Positions 39,796 through 49,702 of a stretch of DNA of 64,000 bases are shown here, one piece after another. The notes below the pieces were generated by a model. It was not told the DNA's origin. It did not search any database and saw nothing but the letters and a program-made list of their open reading frames with translations. The position numbers and the translations under genes were made by a program. Source of the stretch: Klenkia marina (GTDB lineage: Bacteria; Actinomycetota; Actinomycetes; Mycobacteriales; Geodermatophilaceae); contig NZ_FMUH01000006.1 in the NCBI RefSeq assembly GCF_900101025.1, forward strand, positions 124,001 to 188,000, in the 5' to 3' direction. Numbering within the stretch: the first letter of the stretch is position 1; every line of letters starts with the position of its first letter.

Positions 39796-41295
39796 ATGGC
39801 CGTTCCGGTGGAGTCGACGGGCGGCCTGCGCCGCTCGCTGTCGGTGTGGCAGGCCATCGGCCTGTCCGTGGCGCTCATGGCGCCGTCGATGGCGGCCAAC
39901 ATCAACCCCCAGGCCACGGCCGGCACGGTCGGCCGGGCGGTGCCGCTGGCCTTCCTGCTCGCCGCGGTCGGTGTGCTGCTGGTGGCCTACGGGTTCGTGC
40001 GGCTGTGCCAGCACTTCCAGCACGCCGGCTCGGTGTACGCCTTCGTCGGCGCCACCCTCGGCCCGCGCGCCGGGCTGTTCTCCGGCTTCGGGTTGCTGGG
40101 CACCTACTGCTTCTACGGCGTGGTCACCGCCTCGGCCACCGGCATCTTCGGGACGGCGTTCCTGCAGGAGGTCGGCATCTGGCCGAACCCGCCGGCGTGG
40201 GGACCCTTCGTGCTGGTCGCCCTGGCGCTGGTGTGCGCCTTCCTGCTCACCGTCGTCCCGGCCAAGCGCGGCACCAGCGTGCTGCTCACGGTCGAGGGCG
40301 TCACCGTGGCACTGATCCTGGTGATCGTGGCCGTCGTGCTGGTCCGGCTGCTCGGCGGCTCCACGCCGGACGAGGGGACCTTCGGCGGCGGGTCGTTCAC
40401 CTTCGACGTCTTCACCGTCGCGCCGGGCACCGACCTCTCGGCGGTGTTCCTGGGCGTGGTGTTCGGGTTCCTGTCCTTCGCCGGGTTCGAGGCCGCGGCG
40501 ACACTGGGGGAGGAGGCCCGCAACCCGCGCCGGGACATCCCCCGCGCCATCCTCGGGACGGCGCTGTTCGGCGGCGTGTACTTCGTGGTGGTCACCGCGG
40601 TCGAGATGATGGCCTTCGGCACCGACGACGCCGGGGTGGCCGCGTTCGCCGCCTCGCCGTCGCTGCTGGGCGACATCGGCACCGCCTACATCGGCTCCTG
40701 GATCGGCGACGTCATCACCCTGGGTGCGGCGATCAGCGCCTTCGGCTGCTGCCTGGCCTGCGTGGTCGGCGCCTCGCGGCTGGTCTTCGCCTTCGCCCGC
40801 GACACCGCTCCGGCCGGCCGTTCGGCATCGGGCCTGGCCGCGGTCAACGGGGAGGGCGTGCCGGCCCGGGCCGCCCTCGCCTCGGTCGTCGTGATGGGGC
40901 TGATCGTGCTGGTGAGCGCGCTGGTGTTCGGCGCCGAGGCCGGCGACACGTTCTTCTGGTCGGGCACGATCGGCACGCTGATCCTGCTCGTGGCCTACGT
41001 GCTCACCACGGTCGGGGCGATCCGCCTGGTGTTCGTGCAGCGCCGGATGCCGCACGTGCCGATGTGGCAGGTGGTCGTCCCGGTCGCGGCGCTGGTGGTG
41101 CTCGGCTACACGATCGTGCGCAACGTCGTCCCGTACCCGGCCTACGCCGACGGGGCGCCGTTCTGGTTCCCGGTGGTGGCCGGGGTGTGGCTGCTGGCCG
41201 GTCTGGTCGTCGTCCTGGCGGTGCCGGCGGTCGCGCGACGGGCCGGCCAGGCGCTGATGGCCGCCGAGCTGGGCGACCGGCAGCCGGTTCGGTAG
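39796..41295 (+). CDS. APC-superfamily amino acid permease
   Basis: A 499-residue amino acid/polyamine transporter with 12 to 14 predicted helices. The N-terminal SLSVWQAIGLSVALMAPSMA opens the first helix and LSFAGFEAAATLGEEARNP is the typical sixth-helix region, followed by IPRAILGTALFGG. ATG 39796 has GAGGAG at 8 nt. It follows the keto acid decarboxylase with a small hairpin between, so it may be co-regulated but could be a separate unit. The substrate is an amino acid or amine; which one is unknown. Its stop codon is the beginning of a large palindromic hairpin. Confidence 0.85.
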   Translation: MAVPVESTGGLRRSLSVWQAIGLSVALMAPSMAANINPQATAGTVGRAVPLAFLLAAVGVLLVAYGFVRLCQHFQHAGSVYAFVGATLGPRAGLFSGFGLLGTYCFYGVVTASATGIFGTAFLQEVGIWPNPPAWGPFVLVALALVCAFLLTVVPAKRGTSVLLTVEGVTVALILVIVAVVLVRLLGGSTPDEGTFGGGSFTFDVFTVAPGTDLSAVFLGVVFGFLSFAGFEAAATLGEEARNPRRDIPRAILGTALFGGVYFVVVTAVEMMAFGTDDAGVAAFAASPSLLGDIGTAYIGSWIGDVITLGAAISAFGCCLACVVGASRLVFAFARDTAPAGRSASGLAAVNGEGVPARAALASVVVMGLIVLVSALVFGAEAGDTFFWSGTIGTLILLVAYVLTTVGAIRLVFVQRRMPHVPMWQVVVPVAALVVLGYTIVRNVVPYPAYADGAPFWFPVVAGVWLLAGLVVVLAVPAVARRAGQALMAAELGDRQPVR

Positions 41296-41361
41296 TCCTC
41301 GGGGCACCGGTCGTGCTCTGCGTCGCCTGGGTGCGCAGAGCACGAGCTGCGCCCCGAGGAC
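41295..41361. terminator. Large two-stage hairpin terminator
   Basis: Outer arms 41295-41305 and 41351-41361 (11 bp) and inner arms 41311-41322 and 41334-41345 (12 bp) pair perfectly; each side of the junction has 5 unpaired bases and the loop is 11 nt. It begins at the last base of the permease stop codon and ends 42 nt before the epoxide hydrolase gene. Confidence 0.85.
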
Positions 41362-41403
41362 CTCCGGCGGGCGGGGCGGCAGGGCAGCGGGCAGGGTCGT
41401 GCC

Positions 41404-42516
41404 ATGACCGACAGCGACGTCGTCCCGTTCCGCGTCGAGGTGCCGCAGGCGGAGGTCGACGACCTCCGCCTGCGGCTGGCCCGCACCCGCTGGGCCCCCG
41501 CCCAGGACCTCGACGGCGAGCGCGGCATCACCCAGGACGAGGTGCGCCGGCTCGTCGAGCACTGGTCCGGCGCGTGGGACTGGCGCGAGCACGAGGCCGC
41601 GCTCAACGCCTTCCCCCAGGTCGCGACCACGATCGACGGCACCCGCATCCACGCCGTCCACGTGCGGGCTGCACGTGAGGACGCGCCCGTGGTGGTGCTG
41701 CTGCACGGGTGGCCGGGGTCGGTGGTGGAGTTCCTGCGGGTCATCGGTCCGCTGTCGGGGACCGCGCACGTCGTCGTCCCGTCGCTGCCCGGGTACGGGT
41801 TCTCCGGGCCGACCCCGACCGGCGGCTGGACGTCGCAGCGCATGGCCGCCGCCGTCGCCGAGCTCATGGCCCGGTTGGGGTACACCCGCTACGTGGCCCA
41901 CGGCGGGGACTGGGGTTCGCGGGTGGCGCGCGACCTCGCCGTCGTGGACCCCGACCACGTGGCCGGGATCCACGTGACGATGACGAACGGTCTCGAGCCG
42001 GCGGACGGCGGTGACGAGCGGGCGGCCGAGCGGGCGCGCCGGTACGCCGAGGAGCTCTCGGGGTACTTCAAGACGCAGGCCACCAAGCCGCTGTCGCTTG
42101 CCTACGGGCTCACCGACTCCCCGGTCGGGCAGCTGGCCTGGATCGCCGAGCGGTTCCGCGACTGGACCGACCCGGCGTCCGACGTGCTCGGGCCGCAGCT
42201 GCTGGACCTGGTGCTGGCGAACGTGGCGGTCTACTGGTTCACCGGCACGGCGGGGTCGTCGTCCCAGCTGTACTGGGAGCGCCGGGCGCACCCGGGCGAC
42301 GAGTGGTCGACCACCGTGCCGACGGGGGTGTGCGTGCTGCCGCACGACCTGCGCCTGCCGGTGCGCGCGGCGGTGGAGCCTGCGGTCAACCTGGTGTCGT
42401 GGACCGAGCTGCCCCGCGGCGGCCACTTCCCCGGCATCGAGGTCCCCGACCTCCTGGTGGACGAGCTCCGGAGGTTCCTGGCCCAGGTCTGGCCCGGCGC
42501 ACCGACTGACGGCTGA
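41404..42516 (+). CDS. Epoxide hydrolase
   Basis: A 370-residue alpha/beta-hydrolase of the microsomal epoxide hydrolase type. The long N-terminal region (FRVEVPQAEVDDLRLRLARTRW) belongs to the EHN domain that precedes the hydrolase fold. The oxyanion hole is LLHGWPGS, the nucleophile Asp lies in VAHGGDWGSRVARDLA, and a late Tyr/His pair is in ELPRGGHFPGIE. It should open small epoxides to diols. ATG 41404 has CAGGGT 6 nt upstream. It is a single gene between two hairpins. Confidence 0.9.
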   Translation: MTDSDVVPFRVEVPQAEVDDLRLRLARTRWAPAQDLDGERGITQDEVRRLVEHWSGAWDWREHEAALNAFPQVATTIDGTRIHAVHVRAAREDAPVVVLLHGWPGSVVEFLRVIGPLSGTAHVVVPSLPGYGFSGPTPTGGWTSQRMAAAVAELMARLGYTRYVAHGGDWGSRVARDLAVVDPDHVAGIHVTMTNGLEPADGGDERAAERARRYAEELSGYFKTQATKPLSLAYGLTDSPVGQLAWIAERFRDWTDPASDVLGPQLLDLVLANVAVYWFTGTAGSSSQLYWERRAHPGDEWSTTVPTGVCVLPHDLRLPVRAAVEPAVNLVSWTELPRGGHFPGIEVPDLLVDELRRFLAQVWPGAPTDG

Positions 42517-42573
42517 TCGCGCTCGAGGGGACCCGGGGACGACGCAGACGCGCCGCTCTTCGGTCGAGACCCC

Positions 42574-42622
42574 CGACTGCACGGTTGCGGTGGTCTCCCG
42601 GCCACCGGGACCACCGCAGTCG
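42574..42622. terminator. Interrupted palindrome after the epoxide hydrolase gene
   Basis: GCGGTGGTC (42587-42595) pairs with GACCACCGC (42609-42617), and the flanking GACTGC/GCAGTC extends it with a 6-nt bulge. The left arm ACTGCACGGTTGCGGT resembles the outward sequence of the cydDC element (ACTGTGCAGTTGCGGT), so it may be a diverged member of the same family. It lies between convergent genes. Confidence 0.6.
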
Positions 42623-42634
42623 CGCGCTCGGTGC

Positions 42635-43201
42635 TCAGTCCAGCAGGTAGTGACGCAACGTCGGGCCGAGCCAGGCCTCGGCCCGGTCGCGGGTCATGTC
42701 CACCAGGGGTGGCAAGCGCAGCACGTAGCGAGCCATCGCGAAGCCGAGCACGGTGGCGGCGACCAGGGCGGCGCGCTCGGGGGCGCGGTCGTCGGTGACC
42801 GCGGCCAGCGCTGGACCCACCTGCCGGGCGAACACCCCCCGCATCGCCTCGGCCGCCACGTCGCTGGTGGCGGCCGCCCGCAGCAGCGCCAGGAACGTGG
42901 GGTCGTCCTCCCACACCGCGAAGAAGCGGCCCACCAGGACCTTCGAGAGGTCGCCGGCCCGCACGCCGGTCAGGTCGGGCAGCCCCAGGTCGAGGTCGGC
43001 GGCCCGGGTGAACAAGCCCTCCTTGCTGCCGAAGTACCGGATGACCAGCGCGGCGTCGACGCCGACGTCGCCGGCCACCGCGCGGATCGTCGTCCGGTCG
43101 TAGCCGTCGGCGGCGAACCGGCGCCGCGCGGCGGCCAGCAGGTGCTGCTGGGTCGCGGCGCCGTCGCGGGGCCGAGCAGGCATGTCATCGCTCGTGGACA
43201 C
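42635..43201 (-). CDS. TetR-family transcriptional regulator
   Basis: A 188-residue TetR-type regulator with TTIRAVAGDVGVDAALVIRYFGSKEGLF as the DNA-binding region (about residues 38-65). The C-terminal domain is of the TetR_C type with conserved AAATSDVAAEAMR and VLGFAMARYVLRLPPL. I use GTG 43201 because TAGCCT lies exactly 7 nt upstream, matching the leaderless layout here; ATG 43183 is the alternative. It is divergent from a FAD monooxygenase with three copies of TCATCG-type repeats in the region, one of which overlaps the start of this gene. Likely a repressor of that enzyme. Confidence 0.85.
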   Translation of the reverse strand: MSTSDDMPARPRDGAATQQHLLAAARRRFAADGYDRTTIRAVAGDVGVDAALVIRYFGSKEGLFTRAADLDLGLPDLTGVRAGDLSKVLVGRFFAVWEDDPTFLALLRAAATSDVAAEAMRGVFARQVGPALAAVTDDRAPERAALVAATVLGFAMARYVLRLPPLVDMTRDRAEAWLGPTLRHYLLD

Positions 43202-43264
43202 GGAGGTGAGGCTAGGTCATCGATCGTTGACACGGAAGCTAGCCTCGGAGTCATCGAGCGATGA
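43185..43264. promoter_or_regulatory. Three operator-like repeats between TetR and FAD monooxygenase
   Basis: A repeat of about 20 bp, TCATCG-N2-CGATGA then CACGGA, occurs at 43185, 43217 and 43251 (32 and 34 bp apart). The third is a perfect dyad, the second has one mismatch, the first is diverged. GAGGCTAG (43208-43215) and CTAGCCTC (43239-43246) surround the middle copy and carry a TAGCCT -10 for each direction. The TetR is the likely ligand. Confidence 0.65.
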
Positions 43265-43278
43265 CACGGAGGCGGGCC

Positions 43279-44536
<1,258 letters not shown>

Positions 44537-44547
<11 letters not shown>

Positions 44548-45412
44548 TGCCGGTGAGGCGTTCGGACGCCGTCCACAGGTCCTTCGCGAGCTGGACGTCG
44601 GAGGCCGCGCGCGAGCGGCCGACCAGCGTCGGGGCCCCGCGCATCTCCTGGAACCCCGACGGGCCGGCGTAGCTGCCGCCGGGCAGGTCGGCGGTGGCCG
44701 CGAAGAGGGTGGGCAGCGCGCCGTCGGCGTCGGACTGGGCGACGAACCGGTTGCTCACCTTCATGACGGCGTCCTTGAGCCGGTTCCCGGTGTGCGACTG
44801 CAGGTTGGTGGCGGCGTACCCGGGGTGTGCGGCCATCGAGCGCACGGTCGAGCCGGCGGCGGTGAGCCGGCGCTGCAGTTCCAGGGCGAACAGCAGGTTG
44901 GCCAGCTTCGACGCCCCGTAGGCGCCGGTGTCCGAGTAGGGGCGCCGCTCCCAGTTGAGGTCGTCGAGCACGATCGTGCCGCTGCGGTGCAGGCCCGAGG
45001 AGACGGTGACGACCCGGTCGGTGACGTGCGGCAGCAGCAGGTTGGTCAGCGCGAAGTGGCCCAGGTGGTTGGTGCCGAACTGCAGCTCGAAGCCGTCGGC
45101 GGTGCGCCCGGCCGGCACCATCATGATCCCGGCGTTGTTGACCAGCAGGTCCAGGTCGCCGGTCCACGCGTCGGCGAACTCCCGCACCGAGGAGAGGTCG
45201 GCCAGGTCGAGCCGGCGCACCTCGACGTCCCCGCTGATCGAGCTCGCCGCGGCCGAACCGCGGCCCACGTCCCGGACGGCGAGCACGACGTGCGCCCCGG
45301 CGGAGGCCAGCGCGCGGGCGGTGGCCAGGCCCAGGCCCGAGTTGGCCCCCGTGACGACGGCCGTGCGGCCGGCCTGGGAAGGGATGTCGGCGGTGCTCCA
45401 CGGGGTGCTCAT
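44537..45412 (-). CDS. Short-chain dehydrogenase/reductase (retinol-dehydrogenase-like)
   Basis: A 291-residue SDR of the long, WW-domain oxidoreductase/retinol dehydrogenase-like type often found in actinobacteria. The cofactor loop is TGANSGLG, with LVNNAGIM, then VTVSSGLHR and the catalytic YGASKLANLLFA. The ATG has TACCGT 6 nt upstream. The 25-bp gap to the divergent amidohydrolase must carry both promoters. The substrate is unknown. Confidence 0.85.
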
Positions 45413-45437
45413 GCCACCACGGTAGGAGGATGCGCCC

Positions 45438-46535
45438 GTGGACCTCTCCGAGCTCGACCTCGTCGACCACCACTGCCACGGCCTGGTCACCCGGGACCTC
45501 GACCGGCCGGAGTTCGAGTCGCTCATGACCGAGGCCGCCGCGCCGAGCGCGCTGGGTGGGTCGCTGTTCGACTCCCAGATCGGGTTCGCGCTGCGCCGGT
45601 TCTGCCCGCCGGTGCTCGACCTCGAGCCGCACGCCGACCCCGACGCCTACCTCGCCCGCCGCGCCGAGCTGGGCGCTACCGAGGTCAACCGCCGGATGAT
45701 GGCGGCCGCCGGCACGCAGACCTTCCTGGTCGACACCGGCTACCTGCCCGAGCCGATCACCACCCCGACCGAGCTGGCCGCGCTGACCGGCGGGCGCGGG
45801 CACGAGGTCGTGCGTCTCGAGCTGGTCGCCGCCGAGGTGCTCGAGGACGGTGCCGGGTCGTTCCCGGAGCGGTTCCGCACCGAGCTGGCCCGCCGCTGCG
45901 CCACGGCCGTCGGGGTCAAGTCGATCGCCGCCTACCGGGCCGGGCTGTCCCTGGGCGGGCAGCGCCCCACCGACGTCCAGGTCGTGGCCGCGGCCGACCG
46001 GTTGCTGCGGTCGGGCAGCACCCGGGTGGCCGACCCGGTGCTGCACGAGTTCCTCGTCTGGTCGGGCATCGACCTGCAGATGCCGGTCCAGTTCCACATC
46101 GGGTACGGCGACGCCGACACCGACCTGCACCGCGGCGACCCGCTGCTCATGACCGACCTGCTGCGGGCCACCGAGCCGCACGGCGTGCCGATCATGCTGC
46201 TGCACACCTACCCGTTCCACCGCAACGCCGGCTTCCTGGCCCAGGTGTTCGGCCACGTCTTCGTCGACGTCGGCCTGGCCACCCACAACCTGGGCGCCCG
46301 CTCGGCCGCGCTGATCCCCGAGCTGCTGGAGCTGGCGCCCTTCGGCAAGGTGCTGTTCTCCTCCGACGCCTTCGGCCTCGCCGAGCTGTACCTGCTCGGC
46401 ACGGAGCTCTTCCGCCGCGGACTGGCCGGGTACCTGCAGCAGGGCACGGACGACGGCGCCTGGACGGCGGCAGACGCCCACCGGGTCGCCCGGCTGGTCG
46501 GCGCCGAGAACGCCCGCCGGGCCTACCGCCTGTGA
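45438..46535 (+). CDS. Amidohydrolase-fold protein (FluG N-terminal type)
   Basis: A 365-residue TIM-barrel amidohydrolase. The N-terminal metal motif is LVDHHCHG (His-x-His), a Lys in GVKSIAAYRAG can be the bridging residue, MPVQFHIGYGDAD and LLHTYPFHRNAGF carry later histidines, and FSSDAFGLAELY holds the Asp on the last strand. This pattern matches the amidohydrolase half of FluG-like proteins, whose other half is glutamine-synthetase-like. A glutamine-synthetase-like gene is in this window at 28008-29402 but is not adjacent. It precedes an M20 hydrolase gene. Substrate unknown, perhaps a gamma-glutamyl or N-acyl compound. Confidence 0.75.
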   Translation: MDLSELDLVDHHCHGLVTRDLDRPEFESLMTEAAAPSALGGSLFDSQIGFALRRFCPPVLDLEPHADPDAYLARRAELGATEVNRRMMAAAGTQTFLVDTGYLPEPITTPTELAALTGGRGHEVVRLELVAAEVLEDGAGSFPERFRTELARRCATAVGVKSIAAYRAGLSLGGQRPTDVQVVAAADRLLRSGSTRVADPVLHEFLVWSGIDLQMPVQFHIGYGDADTDLHRGDPLLMTDLLRATEPHGVPIMLLHTYPFHRNAGFLAQVFGHVFVDVGLATHNLGARSAALIPELLELAPFGKVLFSSDAFGLAELYLLGTELFRRGLAGYLQQGTDDGAWTAADAHRVARLVGAENARRAYRL

Positions 46536-46597
46536 CGCCCCGCCCGTGACCCCCCGCCCGTGACGCCCGCGCACCGGGCCACCGGCACCATGGCGGG

Positions 46598-47800
46598 GTG
46601 ACCGACCTCGACAGCTGGTACGACCGCCTGCACGCCGCCGTCCTCGAGGAGCTGCCGGCCGCGGTCGACCTGCGGCACGCCCTGCACGCCGACCCCCGCC
46701 GCTCCGGCGACGAGGCCGACACCGCCGCCGCCGTGGTCGCGGCGCTGGGGCAGGGCGAGGGCCGCGAGGTCGCCGGCACCGGTCGCCTGGTGCGCATCCG
46801 GCCAGCCGGCGGCACCGCCTCCGGGCCCACCGTCGCGCTCCGCGCCGAGCTCGACGGGCTCGCCGTGCAGGAGCGGACCGGCATCGACTGGGCGTCCACC
46901 GGCGGGGTCATGCACGCCTGCGGCCACGACGCCCACCTCGCCGGGCTGGTCGCGGTGTGCCGGGCGGTGGCCCGGGTCGGGGGGCCCGCGCCGCTGCTGG
47001 CGCTGCTGCAGCCGCGCGAGGAGTCCGCGCCGTCGGGCGCCCGGGACGTCGTGGGGTCCGGGCTGCTCGCGCAGGAGCAGGTCACCGCCGTCGTCGCCGC
47101 GCACGTGCAGCCGGCGCTGGCCGCCGGCGTGGTCAACGCCACGCCCGGCCCGGTCAACGCCGCCACCGACGAGTTCACGATCACCGTCACCGGGCACGGC
47201 GGCCACGGCGGCTACCCGCACACCACGCACGACCCGGTGCTCGCCCTGGCCGCGGTCGTGGTGAACCTGCAGCAGCTGGTGAGCCGGCGGGTGGACCCGA
47301 CCGTCGGCGCCGTCTTGGCCGTGACGCAGCTGGACGCCGGGAGCAGCTTCAACGTCGTCCCCGTCACCGCCCGCGCCCGCGGGGGCCTGCGGGTCATGCG
47401 CGAGAGCGACCGGACGGCGCTGCTCACCGCGCTGAGCGAGGTCGCCGAGCACACCGCGGCGGCGTACGGCTGCACGGCGGAGGTGCACACCGAGAGCAAC
47501 GAGCCGGTGCTGGAGAACGACGCCGAGCTGGCCCGTGCGGCGCTGCCGTGGCTCGAGCGGGCCGGGGTGGCCGTCGACGACACCTGGCGCTCGTTCGGCG
47601 CCGACGACTTCAGCCACTACTGCGCCGACGCGCGCGGGCTGATGCTCTTCCTCGGGGTCGACGGCGGACCGGCCGACGACCGCGGTCGCCGTCCGGGCCT
47701 GCACTCGCCCCGGTTCCTGCCCGGCGACGACGCCGTGGGCCAGGTGGCCACGGCGCTGCTGGCCGGGTACCTCGCGGGTGCCGAGCTGATCGGCACCTAG
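46598..47800 (+). CDS. M20-family amidohydrolase/peptidase
   Basis: A 400-residue M20 metallo-hydrolase, a two-metal enzyme that removes acyl or amino-acid groups. Characteristic are HALHADPRRSGDE in the N-terminal helix, ACGHDAHLAG with the first ligands, LLQPREESAPSGARD with the catalytic Glu, the dimerisation-domain HGGHGGYPHTTHDPV and the final LHSPRF. GTG 46598 has CACCAT 6 nt upstream. It follows the FluG-like amidohydrolase by 62 bp, so the two may act on related compounds. The exact substrate is unknown. Confidence 0.85.
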   Translation: MTDLDSWYDRLHAAVLEELPAAVDLRHALHADPRRSGDEADTAAAVVAALGQGEGREVAGTGRLVRIRPAGGTASGPTVALRAELDGLAVQERTGIDWASTGGVMHACGHDAHLAGLVAVCRAVARVGGPAPLLALLQPREESAPSGARDVVGSGLLAQEQVTAVVAAHVQPALAAGVVNATPGPVNAATDEFTITVTGHGGHGGYPHTTHDPVLALAAVVVNLQQLVSRRVDPTVGAVLAVTQLDAGSSFNVVPVTARARGGLRVMRESDRTALLTALSEVAEHTAAAYGCTAEVHTESNEPVLENDAELARAALPWLERAGVAVDDTWRSFGADDFSHYCADARGLMLFLGVDGGPADDRGRRPGLHSPRFLPGDDAVGQVATALLAGYLAGAELIGT

Positions 47801-47810
47801 CCTGACCGAC

Positions 47811-49064
47811 GTGCCGGCCCACTCCCACTCGCACGTCCACGACGACGAGACCCCGCCGACCCCCGAGATCCTCACCCGCCGCCGCCGGGCCACCTGGCTG
47901 ATGCTGCTGGTGCTCGTCCCGATCGCGCTGGCGACGGTCGTGGGGTTGATCGCGCTGTGGCCCTCGGGCGACGCCTCGCGTGCCCAGCAGGCCGCCGAGT
48001 CGTTCCAGCCGCCGGGCACCACCTACCCCGACGCCACGGTGCAGTCGCTGCAGACCTACGACTGCTCCGACGGATCGGCCTCGGGCCAGCAGCTGACCTG
48101 CGGCACCGCGGTGGTCGAGGTGACCGAGGGCGACGGCGAGGGCGACTTCGTGTCGGTCGACCTGCCGGCCGAGGTGGTGGCCACCGACGTCGAGCAGGGC
48201 GACGGGTTCGTGCTGACCCGCACGATCGACACCACGACCGGCGACGCCAGCTACCAGTTCTCGGACTTCCAGCGCGACACCCCGATCATCACGCTGGCGC
48301 TGGCCTTCGTGCTGGTGGTCGCGGCCGTGGCCCGGCTGCGCGGCATCGCGGCCCTGGTCGGGCTGGGCGTCGCGTTCGTCGTCCTGCTGCAGTTCATCCT
48401 GCCCGGGATCCTGACCGAGGAGTCGCCGACCCTGGTCACGCTGGTGGGCAGCGCGGCGATCATGTTCGTCGTCCTGTACCTGGCGCACGGGTTCAGCGCC
48501 CGGACGACGACCGCGCTCATCGGCACGCTGTTCGGGCTGATCCTGGTCGCCGTGCTGGGCGCGGTGTCGGTGTCGGCGGCCAAGCTGCTCGGGTTCAGCA
48601 GCGAGGAGACCGTCCAGCTGCTCACCTACGACCCGACGCTCGACTTCTCCGGTCTGCTGCTGGCCGGCATCACGGTCGCCGGGCTCGGCGTGCTCAACGA
48701 CGTGACCATCACGCAGGCGTCGGCGATCTGGCAGCTGCACGAGGTCGACCCCACGATGACCGCCCGGCAGCTGTTCGCCCGGGGCATGACGGTGGGCCGC
48801 GACCACATCGCCTCGACCATCTACACGATCGTCTTCGCCTACGCGGGCGCCTCGCTGCCCGTGCTGCTGCTCATCGAGATCTACGACCGGCCGCTGTGGA
48901 CCGTGCTCACCGGCACCCAGGTGGGCGAGGAGGTCATCCGCACGCTGGTCGGCGCCATCGCGCTGGTGCTCGCCGTCCCGGTGACGACGGCGGCCGGCGC
49001 GTTCTTCGCCAAGGCCGCCGGCGACAAGCCGGCGCCGAAGCTGCTGGCGAGGTTGGGCCGGTGA
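47811..49064 (+). CDS. YibE/F-family membrane protein
   Basis: A 417-residue membrane protein of the YibE/F-like family. A His-rich N-terminal tail (SHSHVHDDE) precedes the first helix, an exposed domain of about 110 residues, and then about seven helices (ITLALAFVLVVAAVARLRG, LVTLVGSAAIMFVVLYLAHG and others). The conserved GLGVLNDVTITQASAIWQLHE lies in the membrane core. The GTG start has TAGCCT 7 nt upstream, with the TAG also being the stop of the M20 gene. The family has no firm function; metal or small-solute export has been suggested. It overlaps the methyltransferase gene by GTGA. Confidence 0.8.
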   Translation: MPAHSHSHVHDDETPPTPEILTRRRRATWLMLLVLVPIALATVVGLIALWPSGDASRAQQAAESFQPPGTTYPDATVQSLQTYDCSDGSASGQQLTCGTAVVEVTEGDGEGDFVSVDLPAEVVATDVEQGDGFVLTRTIDTTTGDASYQFSDFQRDTPIITLALAFVLVVAAVARLRGIAALVGLGVAFVVLLQFILPGILTEESPTLVTLVGSAAIMFVVLYLAHGFSARTTTALIGTLFGLILVAVLGAVSVSAAKLLGFSSEETVQLLTYDPTLDFSGLLLAGITVAGLGVLNDVTITQASAIWQLHEVDPTMTARQLFARGMTVGRDHIASTIYTIVFAYAGASLPVLLLIEIYDRPLWTVLTGTQVGEEVIRTLVGAIALVLAVPVTTAAGAFFAKAAGDKPAPKLLARLGR

Positions 49065-49681
49065 GCCGGGCCGACGAGCTGCTCGCCGCGGCTGCTGCCG
49101 CCCCGGGCTTCATGCCGCCCGACGAGGGCCGGGCGCTGCACGAGGCCGCCCTGGCCGTCGGGGTGCCCGGACCGCTGCTGGAGATCGGCAGCTGGATGGG
49201 CAAGTCCGCGCTGTACCTGGCCGCGGCGGCCGTGCAGACCGGCCGCACGGTGGTCACCGTCGACCACCACCGCGGTTCCGAGGAGCACCAGCCCGGCTGG
49301 GAGTACCACCAGCCCGAGCTGGTCGACCCGGGCACGGGGCTGCTGGACACGCTGCCGTCGTTCCGGCGCACGGTGCACCCCGCCGAGGGCGTCGTCGTCG
49401 CGGTCGTCGCCCGCTCCGAAGTCCTCGCCCCCCTCTGGACGACGCCGCTCGCGCTGCTGTTCCTCGACGGGTCGCACACCGAGGAGAGCGCCCGCCGCGA
49501 CCAGGACGCCTGGGTCGGGAAGCTCGCCGTCGGCGGCACCCTGGCGATCCACGACGTGTTCCCCGACCCCGCCGACGGCGGCCAGGCACCGTTCGGGGTC
49601 CACCAGCGGGCGATGGCCACGGGGGAGTTCACCGAGCTGCCGGGCACCGGTTCGCTGCGCCTGCTGCGCCGCGACCGCTGA
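49061..49681 (+). CDS. Class I SAM-dependent methyltransferase-like protein
   Basis: A 206-residue protein with the fold of cephalosporin hydroxylase/CmcI-like methyltransferases. LLEIGSWMGKSALYLAAAA is the SAM loop, VVTVDHHRGSEEHQPGWEYH the second strand, and LLFLDGSHTEESARRDQDAW and GGTLAIHDVF follow. Its GTG overlaps the YibE/F stop, which suggests co-translation. No N-terminal signal is visible. Target unknown; a methyltransferase role is inferred. Confidence 0.75.
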   Translation: MSRADELLAAAAAAPGFMPPDEGRALHEAALAVGVPGPLLEIGSWMGKSALYLAAAAVQTGRTVVTVDHHRGSEEHQPGWEYHQPELVDPGTGLLDTLPSFRRTVHPAEGVVVAVVARSEVLAPLWTTPLALLFLDGSHTEESARRDQDAWVGKLAVGGTLAIHDVFPDPADGGQAPFGVHQRAMATGEFTELPGTGSLRLLRRDR

Positions 49682-49702
49682 GCAGGCGGGCACGATGGGG
49701 CG

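Noticed and set aside
39505-42582. Long leftward open frame of about 1025 codons, antisense to the decarboxylase, permease and epoxide hydrolase genes.
   Set aside because: It is rich in Arg, Gly, His and Gln with no domain pattern, as expected for the mirror frame of GC-biased genes on the other strand.
43261-43278. Upstream ATG as start of the FAD monooxygenase.
   Set aside because: It lies inside the third operator repeat and has no ribosome site, whereas ATG 43279 has GGAGG at 6 nt.
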